A stretch of 64,000 bases of DNA, from positions 61,357 through 125,356 of the forward strand of contig JAPKMW010000021.1 in the NCBI GenBank assembly GCA_026645575.1, written 5' to 3'. The first letter of the stretch is position 1. Every line of letters starts with the position of its first letter. This stretch comes from Caldilineaceae bacterium. Its GTDB lineage: Bacteria > Chloroflexota > Anaerolineae > Caldilineales > Caldilineaceae. Both the position numbers and the translations under genes were made by a program. The notes beneath the pieces are model-generated. The model ran no database searches, had not been told where the DNA came from, and saw nothing but the letters and a program-made list of their open reading frames with translations. Of this stretch, positions 1 through 8,924 are shown in pieces.

Positions 1-2
1 TG

Positions 3-248
3 GCAACGGTGGCGCTCTTCACCTTTCTGGGCTGTTGGAATGACTTTTTAGGGCCTTTGATCTTCCTCAATGACGACAACAAATATACGTTGGCGGTGGG
101 GCTGGCGGCCTTTCGGGGGCAATATCGCACCCAGTGGGATCTCATGATGGCGGCGGCGACGGTGATCACGTTGCCGATTGTGGTGATCTTTTTCTTTGCG
201 CAAAAGCGCTTTATTCAAGGGATCACGTTGACGGGGATGAAAGGGTAA
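3..248 (+). CDS. Carbohydrate ABC transporter permease, C-terminal fragment (MalG/UgpE type)
   Basis: This is the last 81 or so residues of an inner-membrane permease; the 5' part lies before the window. The frame is open from the first bases. The fragment has WNDFLGPLIFLND, close to the conserved loop of binding-protein-dependent sugar permeases, a hydrophobic last helix (TVITLPIVVIFFFAQKRFI) and the typical ending IQGITLTGMKG. Family knowledge: such subunits pair with a second permease, an ATPase and a lipoprotein that binds sugars; those genes would lie upstream. The family is clear from the ending, but the substrate cannot be told. Confidence 0.85.
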   Translation, partial: ATVALFTFLGCWNDFLGPLIFLNDDNKYTLAVGLAAFRGQYRTQWDLMMAAATVITLPIVVIFFFAQKRFIQGITLTGMKG

Positions 249-273
249 AGGTCAACTCGCACAATAAGGTGGA

Positions 274-657
274 TTAGGCTGCAACTGCAATCGGCGGTCT
301 TTCTACAAAAGCAACCGGGATCGAGCTTGTAAGCGAAGGTGTGAAACTCGACACCTTGAGAATTTGATTTACGGGGGGAGAAGTGATCAGATCGATCACT
401 AGCTCTTGCCAATCCGGTTCAAGATCGTCCAACCCAGACAAAGGGAAGCTTCGCGGTCCTACTTTGGTTAATTGAATCAGTACCGAGAAATCCATAAGGG
501 TTAAGCCAATTGCCCGTTTTTCGGCACGATTAAACCGCAGTAAGATATTATCGTTCAATTCCACTGCCGTTGTCGCTTTTTCACCGGGCGCAAAGGAAAT
601 GTAGAGTACATCGGCATCTTGATCGTAGTTGTAAGTATACAGAGAAGTTTCATTCAT
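274..657 (-). CDS. DUF2283 family protein
   Basis: A 127-residue protein. The N-terminal half has the DUF2283 pattern: YNYDQDADVLYISFAPGEKA, then a strand pair around NDNILLRFNRAEKRAIGLTL. The C-terminal 50 residues look unrelated and may be an extension. It starts five bases after the frameshifted toxin-like gene upstream on the same strand, so the two form one transcription unit. DUF2283 proteins are small, have no established activity and often sit beside toxin-like genes; an antitoxin role is inference from this arrangement. It converges on the sugar permease gene. Confidence 0.75.
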   Translation of the reverse strand: MNETSLYTYNYDQDADVLYISFAPGEKATTAVELNDNILLRFNRAEKRAIGLTLMDFSVLIQLTKVGPRSFPLSGLDDLEPDWQELVIDLITSPPVNQILKVSSFTPSLTSSIPVAFVERPPIAVAA

Positions 658-662
658 AAGCT

Positions 663-1005
663 TTAGCGTTTGATTCTAATATGCTTGAAAAAGGCAGTAG
701 TGACGTAATTGTTTGCTGTTACCTGGCCTTTTAGGTTGATGTCAAAACCAAATAATACAATTGCGACGACATGGTTGCTGCCATCAGGCAAACCGTTAAA
801 CGGATAGATATAACGATACTTACGCGGGTTCAGTGGTTCTTGACGCTGCTGACCACTTTGGAGGGTGATTTTGAGGAATTCTTCAAAATCTTCCATTTCA
901 GGATGATTATCCTGCGCGACAATATGTTGCCATCGCTCTTCAGTCAGTCAGATAGATAGGATGTCCCTCTCTATCAAAAACAAGCCAACGCTTACCGTCA
1001 TTCAT
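663..1005 (-). pseudogene. Frameshifted small protein with LTEERWxHI...HPE motif (toxin-like partner of DUF2283)
   Basis: Starting from the ATG at 1003-1005 the frame reads MNDGKRWLVFDREGHPIYLT and then hits TGA. In the next frame the protein continues TEERWQHIVAQDNHPEM and on to about 100 residues ending FFKHIRIKR. The shift falls in a tandem ACTG run (plus-strand 941-951, cagtcagtcag); removing one 4-base unit restores a single frame giving IYLTEERWQHI, a pattern I recognise from a widespread uncharacterised family. A start at the internal Met (896) would give only a 77-residue piece. Either a real inactivating duplication, a phase-variable tract or an assembly error. Confidence 0.7.
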
Positions 1006-1083
1006 CTTTTGAAACCTCAAGTGTTGATGAATCATGAATGATGGCAGAATTATACAATAGATAGCAATTTAGGAGAAGTAAAG

Positions 1084-1962
1084 ATGCAAACAAACGGTCA
1101 AACTAATGGCTACCACAGGCCCTTTCCAGCGCTCACCCCGGCGCAACGGCTACATTTAGATATTTACGGTTATGTGATTGTCGAAAATACACTCACTGCC
1201 GATGAAGTGGGCGCGACGCGCGAGGCGTTGCAAAAACTCAAGCGCGATCTGATTGCCACCGGCGACCCGGCCAATGCTGTGGTACGCGGCGCCCGCTTTT
1301 CGACCTATAAACCCCATCATGTCCATTTTGCCCACATTGTGGAGGCAGACCCAGCCATCTTTGACTACTTGACCCATCCCCGCCTGGTGGCAATGGCCGA
1401 AGAATTTGTCGGCGGCGCCGTGCGGCTGGAAGAATCGGAAGCGATCATCAACTCCCGCGCCCCCGATTATGACCCCAGTGCGCCGGTGCGCTACGGTTTT
1501 CACACCGGCACGCGACCTGATCTCGGCACCTATACCGAGAACGGTCTCTTCCACTGCAACTTTGTCAAGACGCTAACCAACCTGACCGACCTCGGCCCCG
1601 ATGACGGCGGCACGGTGGTGATTGCCGGCAGCCACAAGATCAAGGCGCCGCAAGCCCAGCTCATCGCCTGCGCCTATGAAGACCCGTCGCTGATCCACCA
1701 AGTGATTGCCCCCGCTGGTTCAACCCTGCTCTTTGCTGAGTCGCTGATCCACGCCACCGGTCAACTACGCAGCGACAAAGAACGGGTGATCATCATCGGC
1801 GGTTACACCCCACCCATGTTCCGCGCCTGGCCCGGCCAGGAACCGAGTCAAGCATTTATCGACAATCTACCCGAAATCTATAAACCCTTGATCGGCGCCA
1901 CAGCGAGTTGGCACTGGGAACAACGCTATCGATCCCTGGACATGCCGGTGACCACGAATTAG
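1084..1962 (+). CDS. Phytanoyl-CoA dioxygenase (PhyH) family protein
   Basis: A 292-residue cytoplasmic non-haem iron, 2-oxoglutarate-dependent oxygenase of the PhyH type. The N-terminal stretch (LDIYGYVIVENTLTADEV) is the usual opening of the family. The core has histidines in RYGFHTGTR and LFHCNFVKTL, the turn DLGPDDGGTVVIAGSHK and a distal iron-ligand candidate in ESLIHATGQLRSDKERVII. The start has a good ribosome site (aggaga, 1070-1076). The substrate is not predictable; such genes act in small-molecule hydroxylation. It precedes an M24 peptidase on the same strand with a 111-base gap filled by an inverted repeat, so they may not be cotranscribed. Confidence 0.85.
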   Translation: MQTNGQTNGYHRPFPALTPAQRLHLDIYGYVIVENTLTADEVGATREALQKLKRDLIATGDPANAVVRGARFSTYKPHHVHFAHIVEADPAIFDYLTHPRLVAMAEEFVGGAVRLEESEAIINSRAPDYDPSAPVRYGFHTGTRPDLGTYTENGLFHCNFVKTLTNLTDLGPDDGGTVVIAGSHKIKAPQAQLIACAYEDPSLIHQVIAPAGSTLLFAESLIHATGQLRSDKERVIIIGGYTPPMFRAWPGQEPSQAFIDNLPEIYKPLIGATASWHWEQRYRSLDMPVTTN

Positions 1963-1970
1963 CTTGGGGC

Positions 1971-2052
1971 ACAGAGATCACAGCGATTGCACAGAGACAA
2001 ACAGAGATTTCCTCTGCGTATCTCTGCGCTGCCTCTGTGCTCTCTGTGAACT
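1971..2052. repeat. Imperfect inverted repeat of 'cacagag' units
   Basis: Several copies of cacagag/ctctgtg face each other (gcacagagatcacag on the left, ctctgtgctctctgtg on the right), so the transcript could fold into a long imperfect hairpin between the PhyH and peptidase genes. It may act as a terminator or be a mobile palindrome; there is no clear T-run. Confidence 0.5.
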
Positions 2053-2073
2053 GAAGTAGAAAAGGATGACCCT

Positions 2074-3162
2074 ATGACTCGTAGAGCGCGCCTTCTGCAG
2101 GCGCTGGCGGAACAAGGCTATGATGCCTTTGTGGCGACCCAACGGCCCAATCAGCTTTACTTTACCCCGCATGACGAACCGGTTTCCGGCTTGCCGCCAA
2201 TACCTTTTCTGGTGTTGACCGACGAAGCCCCGATTGCCATTCCCGGCCCAATGTTCTACTACGCCTGTCGCGACCAATTAACCCAATGTACGGTGGTCAA
2301 AACGGAAGTTGGCGACCCGTCGGCGCAGGAACAGTTGGCAGCGACGATCAAAGCGCGGGGTTGGCGACGGGTGGCGTTTGATGCCCTGTCACCAACGCTG
2401 GCCGATGCACTCCAAAGAGCAGCTCCCACCACGGTTTGTGTCGCTGAACCAAAGCTTGGCCCAACGCTGCGGCGTACCAAAGAACCAGCGGAATTGGCAC
2501 TGCTACGGGAAGCCGCGCTCATCTCGGATCTGGGGATGATGACCGCCTTTCAGGTTGCGCGACCAGGAGCGACCAATCGCGACGTGGCCGCCGAAGCCGC
2601 GGCGGTGATGCTCAAAGCTGGCTGTGAGGAAGCCGGAATGCAGGTGGTCAGCGGCCCCGGCACCGCCTATATGGGCACCGGCAACTGGGTGCTGGACCCC
2701 CGCCGGGTGATCCGGGAAGGGGACATGGTGCTGGTCGATATGGGTATTCTCTACCACGGCTATCTGGGCGACCAGACGCGCACCGCTATCGTCGGTGAAG
2801 GGACGCCACAGCAGCGTGAATTGATCACCACCGTCCAACAAGCCTATCGCGCCACCCGTGATGCCATGAAACCAGGCGCCCGCAGCGCCGATCTCTACCA
2901 GATTACGGTGGATATGTTACAGGAAAAAGGCTGGCGTCACTACTTCCCCCATCACATCTCCCACGGCTTAGGCTTGGGCGGCGACCTACCACGCGTCGCC
3001 ATCGACAGCGACGATGTGCTGCAAATCGGTGACACCCTCTCCTGCGAACCGGGCGTCTACATCCCCAGCATCGGCGGCGCCCGCTTTGAAAATATGCTCT
3101 ATCTGGGGGAAACCGGCGTGGAAGAGTTGACAAAGTCGCCAGTTGATCCGGTAGTGGGGTAG
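2074..3162 (+). CDS. M24 family metallopeptidase (Xaa-Pro aminopeptidase-like)
   Basis: A 362-residue two-domain aminopeptidase. Residues 1-130 form the creatinase-like N-terminal domain and 140-360 the pita-bread catalytic domain. Metal ligands expected for M24 are visible: Asp in VLVDMG (about 222) and GDQTRT (about 233), His in HISHGLGLGG (about 296), Glu in CEPGVYIP (about 326) and Glu in RFENMLYL (about 339). Such enzymes remove an N-terminal residue before proline or cleave related dipeptides in the cytoplasm. The neighbouring gene on the opposite strand is an M20 dipeptidase, so the pair may serve peptide scavenging; that link is inference. Confidence 0.88.
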   Translation: MTRRARLLQALAEQGYDAFVATQRPNQLYFTPHDEPVSGLPPIPFLVLTDEAPIAIPGPMFYYACRDQLTQCTVVKTEVGDPSAQEQLAATIKARGWRRVAFDALSPTLADALQRAAPTTVCVAEPKLGPTLRRTKEPAELALLREAALISDLGMMTAFQVARPGATNRDVAAEAAAVMLKAGCEEAGMQVVSGPGTAYMGTGNWVLDPRRVIREGDMVLVDMGILYHGYLGDQTRTAIVGEGTPQQRELITTVQQAYRATRDAMKPGARSADLYQITVDMLQEKGWRHYFPHHISHGLGLGGDLPRVAIDSDDVLQIGDTLSCEPGVYIPSIGGARFENMLYLGETGVEELTKSPVDPVVG

Positions 3163-3173
3163 CACAGGAACAA

Positions 3174-3291
3174 AACAACGGATTCAGGACAGCAACGGAT
3201 TCTGCGTTCACTGGTAAGTGAAAAGTTTTGGAGGAAGTTCACAGCTTCCCCGAAAGCAGAATAAATCCGTTGCTATCCTGAATCCGTTGTT
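3174..3291. repeat. Long inverted repeat between convergent genes
   Basis: Left arm 3174-3204 (aacaacggattcaggacagc and onward) is matched in reverse by 3257-3291 (ccgttgctatcctgaatccg), with a spacer of about 50 bases. It lies between two convergent peptidase genes and could terminate both. Confidence 0.6.
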
Positions 3292-3301
3292 TCGCTTGTG
3301 T

Positions 3302-4669
3302 TTACTCTCTACCCAACCGTTCCAACAACATGCAATACGCCTTCTGCCCGCGCTCGAAGTTGTGGAGGCGGAAGAATTCGTTGGGTGAGTGTTGTTTTTC
3401 GTCGTTGAGGGCAAAGGCAAAGTTGACGGTGTAGACGCCCAGCACCTTCTGGAAGAGGCTACAGAAGGGGATGCTGCCGCCGGAGCGCACATAGAGCGGC
3501 TCTTCTTCGTAGAGTTCCAGATGGACATCCCGCGCCGCCAGGTTGCCAGGGTGATCAACGGGCATGAGATAGGGATCAGCCTTGTTGTTGCCGACCTGCA
3601 CATTGATTGTCACGCCAGGGGGCGTGTGGGTAAGAATGTGCTTGGTCAGCAAATCGGCAATCTCTTCCGGCTTTTGGTCGGCCACCAGGCGACAGGTGAT
3701 TTTGGCGTGGGCCTCGCTGGGCAACACCGTCTTGGTGCCAATGCCCTGGAAGCCGCCCCAGATGCCATTCACCTCCAGCGTGGGCCGCGCCCAGATGCGT
3801 TCGAGCGTGCTGTAACCCGGTTCGCCATAGATGTCATTGACGGCAACACGTGCCTTGAACGCCTCGTCATCGTGGGGAACAGCGGCAATGTGTGCCCGGT
3901 CTTCACTAGTCAGGGGCCGTACCCGATCATAGAAGCCTTCGACCAAAATCTTCCCATCGGCGCCGCGCATGGAATCGAGAATTTCCACCAGCGCATGGAT
4001 CGGGTTGGCAATGGCGCCGCCAAACATGCCGGAGTGGACATCGGCATTTGGCCCGCGCACATCGATCTGCAAGGCCGCTAACCCGCGTAGACCGACCGTT
4101 AACTCCGGCTGGGTGTCGCTATACTGGCCGCCGTCCGAACTGATCACCATATCACAGATGAACTTGCCTTTGTTCGCCTCGACAAAGGGGGGTAGGGTCG
4201 GACTGCCAATCTCTTCCTGCCCTTCAAAGAAGTATTTCACATTGACGGGCAACTTGCCCTCGCTCTGGAGCAATGCCTCTGTGGCCAAGATGGGGGTAAA
4301 CATGTTACCCTTGTCGTCGTTGGCGCCGCGGGCATAGACGCGGCCATCCTTGATCGTCGGTTCAAACGGGGGATTCTCCCATAACTCCAGCGGGTCAACC
4401 GGCTGCACATCAAAGTGGCCGTAGATCATCACGGTCGGCTTGCCGGGGGCATGGAGCCAGTCGCCATAGACGACGGGATGACCGCCGGTTTCCATGATTT
4501 CCACATGCTCAATCCCAGCGCGCTGCATCCGATTGGCAACCCACTCGCCTGCCTTGCGCACATCCACTGCATTCTCCGGCAAGCTGGAGATGCTGGGAAT
4601 GCGTAGAAAATCCAACAATTCATCCAAAAAACGCGCCTTGTTCTCGGCCAGGTAATTCTGCCAGGACAT
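3302..4669 (-). CDS. M20 family dipeptidase (CNDP/ArgE-DapE type)
   Basis: A 455-residue zinc dipeptidase. Visible family motifs are IYGHFDVQP (His 85, Asp 87), GANDDKGN (bridging Asp 118 or 119), EGQEEIGSP (general-base Glu 152 and metal Glu 153), and a dimerisation lid domain with NADVHSGMFGGAI and GFQGIGTKTVLPSEA. The C-terminal metal His expected by the family is probably that in KQHSPNEFF. It hydrolyses dipeptides or N-acyl amino acids in the cytoplasm; the exact substrate is open. The start ATG at 4669 is preceded by aaggagaag. Length is normal for the family. Confidence 0.9.
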   Translation of the reverse strand: MSWQNYLAENKARFLDELLDFLRIPSISSLPENAVDVRKAGEWVANRMQRAGIEHVEIMETGGHPVVYGDWLHAPGKPTVMIYGHFDVQPVDPLELWENPPFEPTIKDGRVYARGANDDKGNMFTPILATEALLQSEGKLPVNVKYFFEGQEEIGSPTLPPFVEANKGKFICDMVISSDGGQYSDTQPELTVGLRGLAALQIDVRGPNADVHSGMFGGAIANPIHALVEILDSMRGADGKILVEGFYDRVRPLTSEDRAHIAAVPHDDEAFKARVAVNDIYGEPGYSTLERIWARPTLEVNGIWGGFQGIGTKTVLPSEAHAKITCRLVADQKPEEIADLLTKHILTHTPPGVTINVQVGNNKADPYLMPVDHPGNLAARDVHLELYEEEPLYVRSGGSIPFCSLFQKVLGVYTVNFAFALNDEKQHSPNEFFRLHNFERGQKAYCMLLERLGRE

Positions 4670-4799
4670 TTGGGATTCTTCTCCTTATATAATCATCCAA
4701 TCACTGTATTGTTTGTTGATTGGGAGATTGAGAGATTAAGTCATTCAACCTCTCAATTTCTTTATCTCAACTTATTTTCTTACTGGACACACTGACTGT

Positions 4800-5036
4800 T
4801 TAATTGTGGCAGCCGCAAGCCCCGCCGCCGCAACAACCGCCGGCCATTGGCATGGACATGGGCATGGAGGCGCCAGCACCTTCGCCCTTGACACTGCTGG
4901 CGAAGATCGATAGCACCCGTTGTGACGATGGTTGGCGACAGGCGGGGCAGGTGGTCGCTTCATCCGCCTTGGGGGCTGGGCGTAATTGTTCAAAGGTATC
5001 TTTGCAGGTCGGGCAGAAATATTCGTATAGTGGCAT
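4800..5036 (-). CDS. FmdB family zinc ribbon protein
   Basis: A 78-residue protein with the FmdB opening MPLYEYFCPTC, Cys pairs at 8/11 and 30/33 (CPAC) forming a single zinc ribbon, the SSQRVLSIFAS connector and a Gly/Cys-rich tail CCGGGACGCHN that could bind a second metal. Proteins of this family are called regulatory after an amidase/formamidase context but have no firmly known general function. It lies 15 bases downstream of the secreted LVIVD protein gene on the same strand, likely in one transcript. Confidence 0.85.
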   Translation of the reverse strand: MPLYEYFCPTCKDTFEQLRPAPKADEATTCPACRQPSSQRVLSIFASSVKGEGAGASMPMSMPMAGGCCGGGACGCHN

Positions 5037-5051
5037 GATCGTACATCCTCT

Positions 5052-7124
5052 CTAGTTCGCTGGTGGGCGTTTGATAATCGGTAAAAAGGCGACGTTGGGC
5101 GTCTGGAATTGACCCGTCGCCGAAACGGCGGCGCCACAGCGGTTAGTGGCTGTGACTCGCCAATAATAACGTTGTTGATAGCGCAGCGGCATCGTCCACG
5201 GCTGCGTGGTGGGGGGCGGCGCCAGCGCAAAACCGGGCGACGACAGTGTGAGCGTATAGACCGTTGTCACAAAGGTTGGGTCATTGGCGATTTCGACGTG
5301 ATAGCGGCTGGCGCTTCCGTCATCCGACCAGGAGAAGGACAGCACTGCCAGATCGCGCAACGTTGTGCGATCTGGCGGATAGGTCAGCAGGGGGATGGAA
5401 GCGACCGCACTCGCCAGGTGAACCTTCACCAGCCCTTGATCTAACACCTGTTGGTCAGCCGTAAGCGCTTGGATGGTAAAGGTATAGTTGCCGGTGGCGG
5501 CGGGGTTGCCCTGAATCGTCAAGGTGCTGCTTGCCGCTGCCGTGGCGCTGAGATCAAGGGTGGCAGGCGCAAATGCGGCAGTCATGGCTGCTGGGAAGGG
5601 ACTTGTGTGCAAGGTAACGGACTGCGCATAGCCGTTGCGGGTGCGCAAGGCAAGCGGCAGGTCAACAGCATTTTGCTCCGTGGCATTGGTACACAAGGCC
5701 ACTTCTGTCTGGCGGTCGGTGAGAACCACGTCCGGCGCCAACTTCGGCTTGACGAGAAAGAGACCGCGATCCAATGTGCTGATGGCGACAACGCCGCTTT
5801 GGTAAAAGGGATAGGCTGTCCAGGCGCCGGCACTGACGGCATTATCATTTTCAGGGTAGGTGTCGAAGAAGGCGGCTTCGGTCAATTGTCCCTGGGTGAT
5901 CGCTTTGAGATCCAGAATGCGCAACCCGCTCGTATAATTGGCTTCATACGCATAGGTGCCGGTGATGTAGAGATTGTGATCCACCGAAGGCACTGCGGCT
6001 GTATAGGCATTGAGAACGCGCGGCGTATCAATGTCGCTGACATCAAAGAGATAGGTGCGAGTGTTGTGCCGACCAAACCATTCATCCATCTCATCATCCA
6101 ACAGAAAGTAGCGGCGATCCGGCGTCAACCAGCCCTGGTGCATGTAAATATTGCCTTGCACGGCGATGGCAGAGAGACGGGTGGGCGCCTGCTTATCGGT
6201 GACATCGACAATGGTCATTTGCGAGACGCTGGAATTAAAACAGAGTTCGCGCCCCTGATAGTCGGGGTCGGGGCCGCGGTAGATGATACACTGGGTATCG
6301 TGAATATAGCCATCGTCGGCGTAGCAACCGGCAAATTTCGGCGCCTTGACATCGTGAATATCAACGATATGCAGACCGCTGTTACACGTTTCGCCGCCCA
6401 CCGCATAGGCGTAGCCAGTCTCTTCGTTAATGGCAAGATTATGGGCGTCGCTAAAGCCATTGTAGTGCGCCGTTTCGCTTAACAGCAGCGTTGTGGTTGT
6501 ATTCGTCGTGGCGGTTAGGGTGCGCAACTGGGTCAGATCAAAGACTTGCATCCCATGTCCACGATTTTTATCAGCGACCACAAAAACATGATCCTGATAA
6601 ACCTTGAGGTCGCGCCAGGAACTGCGTTCGGCATGGGTGGGCAGCTTGCCCAGAAAGCGGGGCGCCGTTGGCGTGCTAATGTCCACAAAAGCAACGCCAT
6701 CACGGGCGCCGACCATGGCATACTCCTTGCCGGTCACCGGATCGGTCCAGCCCCACATGTCATTGTTGGTGTCGCCGCCGATCAGCGTGTGGGGCAAAAA
6801 GGCCAAGAGATCGACATGGGCGCAGGGGAAAACATCGGCAAAGCCATTCGTGCAAGGGATGTTAGTAAGCGGTTTTAAGGTAGACGCCCGCAGCGCACCG
6901 CTGCTCACCACTGGTTGCGGCAACCAACTTTTGCCGTCCACGGGGCGGGTGACTGGTGGCTCACAAGTGGTGGCTGCTTCATAACAAGCCGCAACCACCG
7001 GCGGCCCCAGTGGCTGCAACTCATGAGCCGATGTGGGGCGGGTCATTAGGTAGGCGGCAAGGCCCAAGACCAGGGTATAACCAAGCGCTATCACCGCGCG
7101 GGGGAGGAAGTTTTGCTGCTTCAT
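5052..7124 (-). CDS. Secreted choice-of-anchor B (LVIVD repeat) protein
   Basis: About 690 residues. I chose the ATG at 7124 because it directly opens a signal peptide (MKQQNFLPRAVIALGYTLVL); an in-frame GTG at 7178 would add 18 residues and overlaps a TATAAT-like box. After export the protein has GGDTNNDMWGWTDPVTGKEY, GVAFVDISTPTAPRFLGKL and repeated IVDI/VFDL blades, the beta-propeller of choice-of-anchor B proteins. The C-terminal part (about 490-690) has two beta-sandwich segments, the second fibronectin-like (YRWRVTATN-type repeat), and the chain ends NVAFLPIIKRPPAN. Surface or extracellular role; ligand unknown. The ending resembles those of three other secreted proteins in this window. 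Confidence 0.8.
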   Translation of the reverse strand: MKQQNFLPRAVIALGYTLVLGLAAYLMTRPTSAHELQPLGPPVVAACYEAATTCEPPVTRPVDGKSWLPQPVVSSGALRASTLKPLTNIPCTNGFADVFPCAHVDLLAFLPHTLIGGDTNNDMWGWTDPVTGKEYAMVGARDGVAFVDISTPTAPRFLGKLPTHAERSSWRDLKVYQDHVFVVADKNRGHGMQVFDLTQLRTLTATTNTTTTLLLSETAHYNGFSDAHNLAINEETGYAYAVGGETCNSGLHIVDIHDVKAPKFAGCYADDGYIHDTQCIIYRGPDPDYQGRELCFNSSVSQMTIVDVTDKQAPTRLSAIAVQGNIYMHQGWLTPDRRYFLLDDEMDEWFGRHNTRTYLFDVSDIDTPRVLNAYTAAVPSVDHNLYITGTYAYEANYTSGLRILDLKAITQGQLTEAAFFDTYPENDNAVSAGAWTAYPFYQSGVVAISTLDRGLFLVKPKLAPDVVLTDRQTEVALCTNATEQNAVDLPLALRTRNGYAQSVTLHTSPFPAAMTAAFAPATLDLSATAAASSTLTIQGNPAATGNYTFTIQALTADQQVLDQGLVKVHLASAVASIPLLTYPPDRTTLRDLAVLSFSWSDDGSASRYHVEIANDPTFVTTVYTLTLSSPGFALAPPPTTQPWTMPLRYQQRYYWRVTATNRCGAAVSATGQFQTPNVAFLPIIKRPPAN

Positions 7125-7169
7125 GCGTAACCTGATTTCAGAACACGACATGCGAAAGACGATAGCCTT

Positions 7170-7200
7170 ATTATACACGAACTCTGTACAGATGGTGCAA
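7170..7200 (-). promoter_or_regulatory. Possible promoter for the LVIVD protein gene
   Basis: On the minus strand TATAAT (7170-7175) lies 46 bases before the chosen ATG, with TTGCAC (7195-7200) 19 bases upstream of it. The -10 is perfect and the spacing is slightly long, so this is a weak prediction. Confidence 0.35.
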
Positions 7201-7230
7201 CCAAATGGTTTAGAACTTGCGCAGAAGCCC

Positions 7231-7263
7231 AGACCGTAAGGGTCTCGCAGACCCTAACGGTCT
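7231..7263. repeat. Hairpin-forming inverted repeat
   Basis: agaccgtaagggtct (7231-7245) pairs with agaccctaacggtct (7249-7263) with one mismatch and a three-base loop. An outer tagaactt/aagttcta pair flanks it. It sits between divergent genes, so it is more likely a palindromic repeat unit than a terminator. Confidence 0.6.
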
Positions 7264-7313
7264 CTGGCGACGAATCCGTTTTGTATAAGTTCTATGGTTA
7301 ACAGCGGAACCTT

Positions 7314-7369
7314 GTTGCGCAACCTTGGCTGGTTGACTTACGTACAGGTTGCGTAATCGATGGTATACT
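7314..7369 (+). promoter_or_regulatory. Candidate operator pair GTTGCGCAAC / GGTTGCGTAA and -10 box before the P450 gene
   Basis: A perfect palindrome GTTGCGCAAC (7314-7323) is followed by GGTTGCGTAA (7347-7356) and a TATACT box (7364-7369), 36 bases before the P450 start. The same GGTTGCGYAAC word occurs 66-68 bases upstream of both small exported peptide genes downstream. A shared regulator is inferred from this repetition only. Confidence 0.45.
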
Positions 7370-7404
7370 GCTCAACAACCCAAATGACAAAGGACCAATG
7401 ACCA

Positions 7405-8643
7405 ATGACTACTGAAACCCAATACGATCTCTACAGCGACGCCAGCAAGCGCAACCCCTATCCGATCTATGCCGCCATGCGAGCGCAAGCGCCGGTGCTG
7501 CGTCACGCCGGCTTTATGGCAAATGAGCAATTCTGGTTTGTCACCGGCTATGCCGAGGCCGAAACCGTTCTGCGCGACCACAAGCGCTTTGTGAAGAACT
7601 ATCGCAACACCCTGACCCCAGAACAGCGCGCCCAACTGCCCGCTATGCCCCGGCTGGCCCAACTGCTTGACCAACACATGTTGAACCAAGATGGCGTCGA
7701 TCATGCCCGCCAGCGCACCCTGGTCAACAAAGCCTTTACTACCAAGATCGTCAACAGTATGCAGGAGCGTGTCCAACGCATGGCCGACGAGTTGCTCGAC
7801 CGGGTGCAGGCCCAAGGCGCCATGGACTTGATCGACGACTACGCCTTCCCCCTCCCCATTGTCGTCATTGCCGAAATGCTCGGCATCCCCGCCGCCGACC
7901 GTGACCGCTTCCGCGCTTGGTCGGACGCCTTTGTGACACCGGCACGCAGCGAGGAAGAGTGGCAGCAACACGAACGTCTGCTCAACGAATTTATTGACTA
8001 TTTGGGCGCGGTCTTTGCGGCGCGCCGCCAGGAGCCGCGCAACGACCTGATCACCGCGCTGATCCAGGCCGAGGAAGCCGGCGACCAACTGAGCGAGGAA
8101 GAACTCTATAGCATGGTGGTGTTGCTCATTGTCGCCGGCCATGAGACGACTGTCAACCTGATCGGCAACGGTACGCTGGCGCTTCTGCGCAACCCGGACC
8201 AACTGGCCCGCCTCAAGGCTGATCCCAGCCTCATGCCCAACGCCGTGGAAGAGTTGCTGCGCTATGATGGCCCCGTCGAACGGGCGACCCTTCGCTTCGC
8301 CGCTGAGGATCTCGTGTTGGGCGGCCAACAAATTCGGCGCAGCGAGCCAATCATTGTGGTGCTGGGCAGCGTCAACCGCGATCCAGCCCAATTTGCTCAG
8401 CCTGATACGCTGGATCTGACGCGCGACAACAGCCGTCACTTCGCCTTTGGCTATGGCGTTCACTACTGTGTCGGCGCCCCGTTGGCGCGCCTGGAAGGGC
8501 GTATCGCGCTCAGCACCCTCTTCCGCCGCCTGCCCAATCTGCGGCTGACCATGCCGGCAGACGAATTGACCTGGCGCTTTAACCCCATTCTGCGGGGGAT
8601 GCACCATTTGCCAGTGGCGTGGGATACACCCGCCACGAATTGA
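7405..8643 (+). CDS. Cytochrome P450
   Basis: A soluble 412-residue bacterial P450. The I-helix oxygen-activation motif AGHETT is at about 243-248, the K-helix ExxR is in VEELLRYDG (about 281), and the haem loop FGYGVHYCVGAPLARLEG (about 349-366) holds the axial cysteine. It resembles the CYP107-like class that hydroxylates natural products or fatty acids and needs a separate ferredoxin; none is encoded nearby. Start ATG at 7405 has aaagga ten bases upstream. The two following same-strand genes encode very small exported peptides under a shared upstream motif; whether the P450 modifies a peptide is an open inference. Confidence 0.92.
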   Translation: MTTETQYDLYSDASKRNPYPIYAAMRAQAPVLRHAGFMANEQFWFVTGYAEAETVLRDHKRFVKNYRNTLTPEQRAQLPAMPRLAQLLDQHMLNQDGVDHARQRTLVNKAFTTKIVNSMQERVQRMADELLDRVQAQGAMDLIDDYAFPLPIVVIAEMLGIPAADRDRFRAWSDAFVTPARSEEEWQQHERLLNEFIDYLGAVFAARRQEPRNDLITALIQAEEAGDQLSEEELYSMVVLLIVAGHETTVNLIGNGTLALLRNPDQLARLKADPSLMPNAVEELLRYDGPVERATLRFAAEDLVLGGQQIRRSEPIIVVLGSVNRDPAQFAQPDTLDLTRDNSRHFAFGYGVHYCVGAPLARLEGRIALSTLFRRLPNLRLTMPADELTWRFNPILRGMHHLPVAWDTPATN

Positions 8644-8836
8644 CGGCTGCGGGCGCCTTGATGCTGGTCGTTACGATTTACAGACCGGCCTTAAAAGACC
8701 GGTCTACCCTCAGTCGCCACTCTGTGGCTGGTCTGCGGGGCCGAGTGGGCAAAATGGGGGCGATAAAAATGACAATTTTGATTGATTTTTGGTCGGTTGT
8801 TTTTTTTTGAATATTGAAGCTGGGCCGCATTTATGC

Positions 8837-8882
8837 TTTACTGGTAAGCGTAGCTGGCGGTTGCGTAACTGCCGGCTATAAC
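8837..8882 (+). promoter_or_regulatory. Conserved upstream block of the first small peptide gene
   Basis: The block starting tttactg (8837) with GGTTGCGTAAC at 8859-8869 aligns without gaps over 40 bases, roughly two-thirds identical, with the block at 9524-9563 before the second peptide gene, at the same distance from the start (88 and 90 bases). A TATAAC box follows at 8877-8882. Confidence 0.45.
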
Positions 8883-8924
8883 CCATCGCATTCACCCCCT
8901 TTGACAAACCAGAAGGAGCAAACG

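Noticed and set aside
5451..6482. 343-residue plus-strand frame opposite the LVIVD protein
   Set aside because: Shadow of the secreted propeller protein; no start context or recognisable family.
7372..8607. 411-residue minus-strand frame under the P450 gene
   Set aside because: Antisense to a gene with complete P450 motifs; its composition is that of a reverse-complement reading.
8682..8705. Terminator after the P450 gene
   Set aside because: A seven-base stem with no following T-run; the T-run at about 8800 has no stem next to it.
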